Shown here in pieces: positions 5,121 to 10,082 of a DNA stretch of 10,082 nucleotides. The stretch is from an uncultured Bacilli bacterium (GTDB lineage: Bacteria; Bacillota_I; Bacilli_A; RF39; UBA660): assembly GCA_947630585.1 (NCBI GenBank), contig CANRIE010000019.1:1-10082 (forward strand), read 5' to 3'. The stretch's first letter is position 1, and each line of letters begins with the position of its first letter. A program made the translations under genes and the position numbers. The notes under the pieces were generated by a model. That model did not search any database and was not told where the DNA came from. It saw nothing but the letters and a program-made list of their open reading frames with translations.

Positions 5121-7418
5121 TTAAATACTTTTAATTGTTACTTTATTTACACCATTTAGAATATTATCGATTACAATATTATCAATTTTATCTTCAATTA
5201 TTTTTCTAATACTTCTTGCTCCACTTAGATTATAGTCAACTAACTTTATGATATCATTTATAATATTATTATCAATTTGTAGTTTAATATCTTGGTCTTT
5301 AAATTTCTTTTTAACTTTCGTTAATTCTTTTTCAATAATTAATCTTATGTTATCACTTGTTAAATCATTAAATTGAATAATGTGATTAATACGGTTTAGA
5401 AACTCTATACTTAAAACATTAGTTAATTTATTTTTAATATTACTTTTATCTTCATTAAAACCGATGGTTTCACCATTTGATGTTATATTACTTGTCATGA
5501 TAATAATAGTATGATTAAAATAAACTTTTTCATCTTTCGAGTTAGTAATAAATCCTTCATCTAAAATTTGTAAAAATAAGTTTAATACACTAGGCGAAGC
5601 TTTTTCTATTTCATCAATTAGAATAACGGAATAAGGATTGTTTTTAACATCATCTAAAATAGTTCTCTGAGAATCAAACCCAACATACCCAGGAGGAGCT
5701 CCTAAAATTTTACTAGTTGTATGAGATTCTTTATATTCACTCATATCAAGTCTTATTAAATGCATATTTAAGCGTTTAGCGTATTCTTTCGCAAGTAAGG
5801 TTTTTCCTACTCCACTTTTTCCTGTAAATAAGAAGGAAATGGGATGATTAGTTTGTTTTAAACCTAATTTTATCTTTTTAGTTTCTTTACATAATTCATC
5901 AATGGCATTATCTTGACCTATGATTGTATTTTTTAAATCTTGATTTAAATTCTTTAATATTTTTAAAGACTCTTTAGAAACCTCGTAAACAGGAACATTA
6001 GATTTAGCATTTATTACTTTTGCAACATCATTGATAGTTACAACCTTATGATTTTTACTTTGACCTTTTAAATAAAGACGATTAATTTTATCTTCAATTA
6101 AAATTTCATTTTCTTTGATTTTAGTAGCTTCCCTAAAATCATGTTTTATAATATAATCATTTTTCTTTAAATGAATATCTTCATATTCCTTTTTTAAATT
6201 TTCAAGTTTAATAGTCATTTTATCTTTCATTAAAGATCTACTTGCACACACTTCATCTAAAATATCAATTGATTTATCAGGATTTTTTCTATCAAATATA
6301 TATTTGTTAGTAAGTTCAACTATACTTTTTATAACATCATCAGAGACTACTACTCCATGATACTTTTCATATAAAGGTTTTATTTTTTTTAAGATATCTA
6401 AAGTTTCATCTAAATTAGGTTCTTTAACTAAAATAGTTTGAAATCTTCGATTTAAGGCTTTATCTTTTTCAATACTTTCTTTGTATTCTGAAATTGTTGT
6501 TGCACCAATTAACCTAAATTTACCTCTTGCTAAAGCCGGTTTAAAAATATTAGATGCATCTATTGCACCTTCTGCTCCTCCCGCTCCAACTAAAGAGTGC
6601 ATTTCATCTATAAAAACAATTAAGTTTTGGTTATTTTCAATTTCTTTAATTATTTTACTTATTCTCTCTTCAAATTCCCCACGATATTTAGTTCCTGCAA
6701 CTAAACTCGCCATAGAAACTGATAAAATCTTTTTATCTAATAGGCTATCAGGAACTTTCTTTTCATAGATTCTTAAAGCAAGTCCTTCAACAATCGCGGT
6801 TTTTCCAACGCCTGCTTCTCCTATTAATAAAGGATTATTTTTATTTCTTCGAAGCAAGATTTCAATTAATCTTTCAATTTCCTTATCTCTTCCGATAACC
6901 GGGTCAATTTTCCCATTTTTAGCTTTTTCAACTAAATCTATTCCATGGTCATATATAAGTAACTTTTTCTTACCTTTATACTTTGTGTTATTATCTTCTT
7001 TTTCTAATAATTCTAAATATAAATCATCTATGTTCACTCCTAAATTAGATAAAAGTCTAATCCCCACTCCTTCTCCTTCATCTAGCATTGATGTAAAAAG
7101 AGTATTGATATTCACCTCAAATAAATTATCTTCTTTTGCATCAATTATAGCATTTTCAATTACTCTTTTTAAAAGAGGTGTGTAAATAAAATAGGAATTT
7201 AAACTATTACCAATTCCAACCGTTGCAATTAATTCTTCTTTATAGTTTTCATAAAAAATGGAATATTCATTTAATTTTTTGGTTATTTTTAAGTTTTTAT
7301 TACTTAAGATACTTAATAATAAATGTTCGGTTCCAACAAAGGGATGTTTTAATTCTTGCATTTCTTGTTTAGCTTTTTTTAATATTTTTCTACTTTCTTC
7401 ATCAAATCTTTGAAACAT
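5121..7418 (-). CDS. clpC: ClpC-type ATP-dependent protein unfoldase (Clp protease ATPase subunit)
   Basis: This 765-residue HSP100 protein unfolds proteins and feeds them to ClpP. In order: Clp N-domain (1-145); first AAA+ ring with IGRDKEIERL (175-184), Walker A GEAGVGKT (200-207), pore loop TKYRGEFEER (243-252), Walker B VFIDE (268-272), sensor GATT (305-308) and NRRF (323-326); a short middle domain with a UVR-like motif (HDFREATKIKENE, 426-438), typical of ClpC rather than ClpB; and a second ring with Walker A GKSGVGKT (533-540), pore loop GYVG (577-580), Walker B LIDEIE (600-605), TSN (642-644), FLNR (673-676) and sensor 2 GAR (733-735). IGF at 652-654 fits the ClpP-docking tripeptide. 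It is somewhat shorter than the usual 810 or so. The ATG has GGAGG seven bases upstream. The usual ctsR-mcsA-mcsB neighbours are absent, and I saw no CIRCE element or CtsR box. Confidence 0.93.
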   Translation of the reverse strand: MFQRFDEESRKILKKAKQEMQELKHPFVGTEHLLLSILSNKNLKITKKLNEYSIFYENYKEELIATVGIGNSLNSYFIYTPLLKRVIENAIIDAKEDNLFEVNINTLFTSMLDEGEGVGIRLLSNLGVNIDDLYLELLEKEDNNTKYKGKKKLLIYDHGIDLVEKAKNGKIDPVIGRDKEIERLIEILLRRNKNNPLLIGEAGVGKTAIVEGLALRIYEKKVPDSLLDKKILSVSMASLVAGTKYRGEFEERISKIIKEIENNQNLIVFIDEMHSLVGAGGAEGAIDASNIFKPALARGKFRLIGATTISEYKESIEKDKALNRRFQTILVKEPNLDETLDILKKIKPLYEKYHGVVVSDDVIKSIVELTNKYIFDRKNPDKSIDILDEVCASRSLMKDKMTIKLENLKKEYEDIHLKKNDYIIKHDFREATKIKENEILIEDKINRLYLKGQSKNHKVVTINDVAKVINAKSNVPVYEVSKESLKILKNLNQDLKNTIIGQDNAIDELCKETKKIKLGLKQTNHPISFLFTGKSGVGKTLLAKEYAKRLNMHLIRLDMSEYKESHTTSKILGAPPGYVGFDSQRTILDDVKNNPYSVILIDEIEKASPSVLNLFLQILDEGFITNSKDEKVYFNHTIIIMTSNITSNGETIGFNEDKSNIKNKLTNVLSIEFLNRINHIIQFNDLTSDNIRLIIEKELTKVKKKFKDQDIKLQIDNNIINDIIKLVDYNLSGARSIRKIIEDKIDNIVIDNILNGVNKVTIKSI

Positions 7419-7425
7419 ATATTAT

Positions 7426-7446
7426 CCTCCATATATAATATATGGA
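7426..7446 (-). promoter_or_regulatory. A+T-rich dyad covering the clpC ribosome binding site
   Basis: TCCATATA (7428-7435) and TATATGGA (7439-7446) form a perfect 8-bp inverted repeat with a three-base centre. On the minus strand its 3' arm contains GGA, the first three bases of the clpC SD GGAGG (7430-7426). In RNA starting upstream of 7446 the SD would be partly paired by a weak, mostly A-U stem, as in simple RNA thermometers. If transcription instead starts near 7440, the 5' arm would be lost. Confidence 0.35.
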
Positions 7447-7474
7447 ATTATAATATTTTTATTATTAAGTTTAA
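7447..7474 (-). promoter_or_regulatory. Possible clpC promoter
   Basis: The minus strand has a perfect TATAAT (7452-7447) with a poor -35, TTAAAC (7474-7469), 16 bases upstream. The predicted start is near 7440. It follows the terminator at 7480-7501, so clpC needs a promoter about here, but the -35 is weak and other A+T-rich hexamers are possible. Confidence 0.35.
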
Positions 7475-7479
7475 TCGAC

Positions 7480-7501
7480 AAAAAAAGAGATTTTCATCTC
7501 T
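7480..7501 (-). terminator. Intrinsic terminator upstream of clpC
   Basis: On the minus strand AGAGAT (7501-7496), loop GAAA and ATCTCT (7491-7486) form a perfect 6-bp stem, followed by a T run reaching 7480. It directly follows the TAG of the gene-tail fragment at 7500-7610. It is also the first clear terminator downstream of the zinc-ribbon gene. Confidence 0.7.
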
Positions 7502-7610
7502 AATCTTTAATACAAAATACTACATATAATGGAACTGATTTAATGTTGTTTTCAAAACCAAAGTTTTTAGAAGAAACTCTAATTGCATAATTAGAATTAT
7601 TTTCTTTTAA
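7500..7610 (-). pseudogene. Possible 3' remnant of a lost gene
   Basis: The minus strand is open for 36 codons up to TAG (7502-7500), ending SVPLYVVFCIKD, with mixed residues (NYAIRVSSKNFGFENN) that look more protein-like than most A+T-rich spacer. It has no start codon or SD. Its 5' side is closed by a TAA inside the 33-bp tandem repeat, and its stop is followed at once by a terminator, as at the end of a real gene. I infer the decayed tail of a deleted gene, but a stop-free run of this size can occur by chance. Confidence 0.35.
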
Positions 7611-7669
7611 TTAATTTCACGTTTTTATGTACTTTTATTTTAGTTAATTTCACATTTTTATGTATTTTT
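7601..7669. repeat. 33-bp tandem repeat, about two copies
   Basis: Positions 7601-7633 and 7634-7666 match at 29 of 33 bases with no gap. The best-conserved part is TTAATTTCAC, then a T run and TATGTA (7611-7630 and 7644-7663). The array begins two bases after the stop of the zinc-ribbon gene and abuts the gene-tail fragment. It has no T-run hairpin and no coding frame, and looks like a local tandem duplication, perhaps a scar of deletion. Confidence 0.7.
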
Positions 7670-7671
7670 GC

Positions 7672-8229
7672 CTATCTACTATAAGTAAATTGTACTTTCG
7701 CAACATTTTCTCTAAATATTTTTAATAAATATTTCATAGTTTCAAATATTTCTTCATCACTAGCATTGGGTTTTAAACTTCTTGCTGCATCATACCAATA
7801 TTTAGCATTATTAATATCTAATACTTCCGTTGATAAAAAAGGTTCTGTGATATTTTCAAAATGACCATCACGAATTTTACCATTTTTAAACCAACTGATG
7901 AAGTTTTCTAAGAATAAGGCTCCTTCAAATGGATAACCAGAATGAATACGAGATGGATCTTCATTCCATATTCTATTATGATAGTTAGTAAGTCTATTAC
8001 TTACACCACAATGAACGCATTCAATTGTTGGGGCACTATAATGATCTTTACCATCTATTGTTGTATAGTGTTCTTCACTTCTTGTAACAACAAATAAATG
8101 ATTACATTTTTTAATCTCTTTGTCTCTTTCACGTTGTTTTTTGATAACCTCATCTGTAACTTCAAGTGGTCCCATAGCTTCTCCATATTCTTTGGCTATT
8201 AAGCCATCAATCATTGCTTTATATTCCAT
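7672..8229 (-). CDS. Zinc-ribbon-like protein of unknown function
   Basis: The 185-residue product is not one I can name. Residues 1-40 are charged and helical. A probable metal site follows: C42-N-H44 (KKCNHLFV) and C71-V-H73-C74 (IECVHCGVSNR), resembling a C-x-H / C-x2-C zinc knuckle with about 25 residues between the halves. Those 25 residues include two strands and YTTIDGKDHYSA, fitting a small beta-ribbon. The rest (about 80-185) is rich in aromatic residues (WNED, YPFEG, FISWFKNG, YWYDAAR) and ends in helices. There is no signal peptide or membrane helix, so it is cytosolic. The ATG has GGAGG seven bases upstream and its own promoter at 8256-8285. Neighbours give no pathway. It could bind nucleic acid or protein through the ribbon, which is inference. 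Confidence 0.75.
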   Translation of the reverse strand: MEYKAMIDGLIAKEYGEAMGPLEVTDEVIKKQRERDKEIKKCNHLFVVTRSEEHYTTIDGKDHYSAPTIECVHCGVSNRLTNYHNRIWNEDPSRIHSGYPFEGALFLENFISWFKNGKIRDGHFENITEPFLSTEVLDINNAKYWYDAARSLKPNASDEEIFETMKYLLKIFRENVAKVQFTYSR

Positions 8230-8255
8230 ATACTTTCCTCCGTTTCTAAGAGGAT

Positions 8256-8285
8256 ATTATATCACAAAATGTATATTATAAGCAA
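8256..8285 (-). promoter_or_regulatory. Promoter of the zinc-ribbon gene
   Basis: The minus strand has TTGCTT (8285-8280), an 18-base spacer and a perfect TATAAT (8261-8256) preceded directly by TGA, an extended -10. The predicted start is near 8249, giving a leader of about 20 bases with the GGAGG. Confidence 0.6.
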
Positions 8286-8357
8286 GACTATTTGATATAT
8301 TTTAATCATATTATTATATTTAATTATCAACAGCCGAACTATGCAAATACAATTTTT

Positions 8358-9332
8358 TTATTTATACATTTCTTTTAATTTGTTTTTTACTTTATCATTA
8401 AAAATAAAATCTATTGAATCATAATTACATTTTATTATATCTTCAATTTTTAAATTTGTATTAGCAAGTATATATTTATATTCACTAATAATATCAATAC
8501 CTGAAACTGTATCATTATCTGTATTTATAGATATCTTAACACCTTTTCTATATAATTCTTCTATTGGATGAATACCTTTAACTGCTTCAGTTTGATAATT
8601 ACTTGTAACGCATACTTCAAGTAATATATTTTCATTTTTCAATCTTTCTATCAGGTTATTATCTTCTATAGCTTTGATACCATGGCCAAGTCTTAAAGTT
8701 CCAAATTCTAAGGCACTTTTTATAGAACTTATTCCACCTGCTTCTCCAGCATGAATAGTAAATGGAATATTTTCTTGCTTAGCTTTATCAAAAATATATT
8801 TAAAGTTTTTAGTTTCATAAAGAGCTTCTGCTCCTGCTAAATCTATACCAACTACACCAAGATGGGAATATTCTTTAGCTAGTGATACGGTTTTCAAATT
8901 ATCTTCTTTACTAGCATCTCTCATACAACATAATATAATGCCTCCATATATTTTACCATTCTTTAATATTTCATTCATTCCATCTATTACGGCTTCTACT
9001 ACTCTATTAATATTTAATTTATCATTCACATGCTTAATAGGTGCAAATCTAACTTCTGCATAAACTACTCCTTCTTTTTCAAGTTTTAAAAATAAAGATT
9101 TACTAGCTTCTTTTAATCTTTCATAACTATTTAATAATTTACATGGAAGTGAAAATTTTTCTAAATATTGATTTAAACTTCGACATTCTTTATCTACTCT
9201 TAATTTTTCTAAAACCTCAGAAAAACTATAATCATAGCCATCTTCTCCTAACCATTTGTAAGCAAGTTCTAAATCTAATGAACCATCTAAATGTATATGT
9301 AATACTATTTTTGGTATATCTACTAATTCCAT
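8358..9332 (-). CDS. add: Adenosine deaminase
   Basis: This 324-residue cytosolic enzyme converts adenosine and deoxyadenosine to inosine and deoxyinosine for purine salvage. All expected metal and catalytic residues of the amidohydrolase barrel are visible: zinc ligands H12 and H14 (LHIHLDGS, 11-18), H194 in HAGEAGG (194-200) with the proton-shuttle E197, H217 in LGHGI (215-219), and D272 in SINTDND (268-274). The following residue is N273 instead of the second Asp of animal enzymes; as I recall, TDN is common in bacterial members. SALEFGTLRLGHG (205-217) is a further family signature. The usual C-P-T-S-N reads CVTSN (241-245). Length is normal for bacteria. The ATG is preceded by GGAGAG with good spacing. 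It is downstream of the XRE gene, with its own promoter between them. Confidence 0.93.
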   Translation of the reverse strand: MELVDIPKIVLHIHLDGSLDLELAYKWLGEDGYDYSFSEVLEKLRVDKECRSLNQYLEKFSLPCKLLNSYERLKEASKSLFLKLEKEGVVYAEVRFAPIKHVNDKLNINRVVEAVIDGMNEILKNGKIYGGIILCCMRDASKEDNLKTVSLAKEYSHLGVVGIDLAGAEALYETKNFKYIFDKAKQENIPFTIHAGEAGGISSIKSALEFGTLRLGHGIKAIEDNNLIERLKNENILLEVCVTSNYQTEAVKGIHPIEELYRKGVKISINTDNDTVSGIDIISEYKYILANTNLKIEDIIKCNYDSIDFIFNDKVKNKLKEMYK

Positions 9333-9387
9333 AATCTACTCTCCTATAATTATAGTTTATTAACTATCCTTTTTAATTTATATATCA

Positions 9388-9417
9388 ATTATATTACTTA
9401 TTATGAATTTTGGTCAA
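9388..9417 (-). promoter_or_regulatory. add: Promoter of the adenosine deaminase gene
   Basis: The minus strand has TTGACC (9417-9412), an 18-base spacer and a perfect TATAAT (9393-9388). The predicted start is near 9381, leaving a leader of about 49 bases. It begins 20 bases after the stop of the XRE gene. No terminator separates the two, so read-through is possible. Confidence 0.65.
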
Positions 9418-9436
9418 GTTTTTAGACACATTTTTG

Positions 9437-9880
9437 CTATTTAATTTTTTTTAAGTGCCAAATAACAGCTATGATACCCCAAATAACACATAAAATTAAA
9501 TTAACCTTTGCCATTATATGCATATTTTCTGTAATGCATACAATTGTTGCTATTCCAAATATAATAGATATTAAAATATCTAAAAACAATATAAATACTG
9601 CAAACTTATTTGATTTTAAAATATTATCTACTTTTTCTTTATTGTCTTTCTCTAATTTATTGCTATTTAATTCTACTTTTGTTTCTATTTTATTTCCAAG
9701 TAGCTCGTCAACACTTATCTTTAATACTTTTGACAATAATTTTAATTGCTCTGGATTAGGTGCAGTTTCTCCTAACTCCCAATTAGAAATAGTTTGTCTT
9801 GTAACATTTATTTGTTCTCCTAATTGCTCTTGAGAAAGGCCATTTTGTTTTCTTAATTTTAATATTCTTTCTCCTAGCAT
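9437..9880 (-). CDS. XRE-family HTH regulator with C-terminal membrane helices
   Basis: This 147-residue protein has an N-terminal Cro/C1-type helix-turn-helix at about 3-61 (ILKLRKQNGLSQEQLGEQINVTRQTISNWE, ending in the family's common ISVDELLG). A charged linker of about 25 residues follows, then two hydrophobic helices at about 93-115 and 122-142 and a basic end (HLKKIK). It should bind DNA while tethered to the membrane, an architecture frequent in Firmicutes. The open frame runs five codons further to a GTG (9895), but that GTG and the next codons overlap the SD itself (AAGGAGG, 9892-9886). The ATG at 9880, five bases after it, is the correct start. Dyads just upstream suggest self-regulation. 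Its targets are unknown; adenosine deaminase next door is only a positional candidate. Confidence 0.88.
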   Translation of the reverse strand: MLGERILKLRKQNGLSQEQLGEQINVTRQTISNWELGETAPNPEQLKLLSKVLKISVDELLGNKIETKVELNSNKLEKDNKEKVDNILKSNKFAVFILFLDILISIIFGIATIVCITENMHIMAKVNLILCVIWGIIAVIWHLKKIK

Positions 9881-9930
9881 ATTTTCCTCCTTCACATCTA
9901 ATTATAAATAAATATTACTTAACAAATCTA

Positions 9931-9957
9931 CCAAAGACCTTTGGAACTTTGTCAAAG
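9931..9957 (-). promoter_or_regulatory. Adjacent dyads, probable operator and promoter of the XRE gene
   Basis: Two perfect dyads lie side by side about 50 bases before the XRE start: CCAAAG AC CTTTGG (9931-9944) and CTTTG T CAAAG (9947-9957), both built on CAAAG/CTTTG. The second contains TTGACA on the minus strand (9955-9950), a likely -35. The best -10, TAGATT (9930-9925), lies 19 bases on, which is long. This arrangement suits repressor binding over the promoter. A third, weaker dyad (TTAATA GT TATTAA) is at 9970-9983. Confidence 0.5.
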
Positions 9958-10036
9958 AGTTTTAACATTTTAATAGTTATTAAACACAAATTGTAATTTA
10001 GCGAATCAGGTTAAAGACATGAAAAAAAATTAAAAT

Positions 10037-10075
10037 AAGGTTCAAACTCAATGACAGCAAGGTTTTGAACCTTTT
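10037..10075. terminator. Terminator-like hairpin at the right edge
   Basis: AAGGTTCAAA (10037-10046) pairs with TTTGAACCTT (10064-10073) as a perfect 10-bp stem with a 17-base loop. Within it, AAGGTT TTG AACCTT (10059-10073) is a competing compact hairpin. On the minus strand the stem is followed by ATTTTAATTTTTTTT, so it may terminate a minus-strand gene lying beyond the window. On the plus strand only four T residues follow. Confidence 0.5.
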
Positions 10076-10082
10076 AAAATTC

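Noticed and set aside
6481..7185. Two plus-strand open frames (6481-6768 and 6985-7185) opposite clpC
   Set aside because: They mirror conserved ClpC domains on the other strand and have no ribosome binding site.
7601..7669. Short CRISPR array or attachment site
   Set aside because: Only two adjacent imperfect copies without spacers and no integrase or cas gene nearby; a tandem duplication explains it.
8230..8357. Terminator after add
   Set aside because: The gap is A+T-rich and contains the next gene's promoter, but I could find no convincing stem with a following T run.
9143..9833. Plus-strand open frames opposite add (9143-9334) and the XRE gene (9471-9833)
   Set aside because: Antisense shadows of genes with clear family motifs; no start signals.
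9881..9895. GTG start for the XRE regulator adding five residues
   Set aside because: The extra codons are the SD sequence itself; the ATG at 9880 has correct spacing.
1..10082. Mycoplasma-type code in which TGA means Trp
   Set aside because: TGA ends the Rpn and AAA+ genes at positions expected from their families, and Trp residues are encoded by TGG.

Overview
The window looks like chromosome from a very A+T-rich, low-GC Gram-positive bacterium, most likely a Bacilli- or Erysipelotrichia-like lineage near the Mollicutes. Shine-Dalgarno (SD) sequences of the GGAGG type precede most genes, and Firmicutes-type -35/-10 promoters can be read by eye. The code is the standard bacterial one: TGA is a stop (for example at the ends of the Rpn gene and the AAA+ gene) and Trp is TGG, which argues against Mycoplasma/Spiroplasma code 4. 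A FemAB-family gene implies that the cell makes a cross-linked peptidoglycan wall.

Layout, left to right. Positions 1-1177 hold a complete Rpn-family (PD-(D/E)XK) gene on the minus strand with its own strong promoter. A truncated second copy of the same gene lies downstream, running off the left edge. An intergenic stretch (1045-1361) carries a 5'-leader hairpin, the promoter, four related dyad motifs and the terminator of the next gene. At 1362-2615 is a FemAB-type peptidoglycan-bridge transferase (minus). Tightly back-to-back with it is a plus-strand two-gene operon (2724-4369): a single-ring Clp-like AAA+ ATPase with a long acidic tail, translationally coupled to a four-helix membrane protein. 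The operon converges on a helical protein of unknown function (4366-5052, minus), and the two genes share overlapping stop codons inside one terminator hairpin. Next are a full double-ring ClpC-type unfoldase (5121-7418, minus), a decayed gene tail and a 33-bp tandem duplication (7500-7669), a zinc-ribbon-like protein of unknown function (7672-8229), adenosine deaminase (8358-9332), and an XRE-family regulator with two membrane helices (9437-9880), all on the minus strand. The right edge carries a terminator-like hairpin.

How the genes may work together. ClpC keeps both ATPase rings and the ClpP-docking IGF loop, so it should act in regulated proteolysis. The smaller ATPase across the convergent boundary resembles only the first ClpC ring, lacks the aromatic pore residue and is coupled to a membrane protein. 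This pair is the best candidate for an undescribed membrane-associated module. The other noteworthy item is a strong internal ribosome binding site in the Rpn gene, which could produce a short C-terminal protein as reported for Escherichia coli rpn genes. Adenosine deaminase and the membrane-bound XRE regulator look like ordinary metabolic and regulatory genes.

Starts were adjusted from the longest open frames in three cases (the FemAB protein, the AAA+ protein and the XRE regulator) because the SD or the promoter excludes the longer version. No RNA genes, CRISPR arrays or insertion sequences with recognisable ends were seen.
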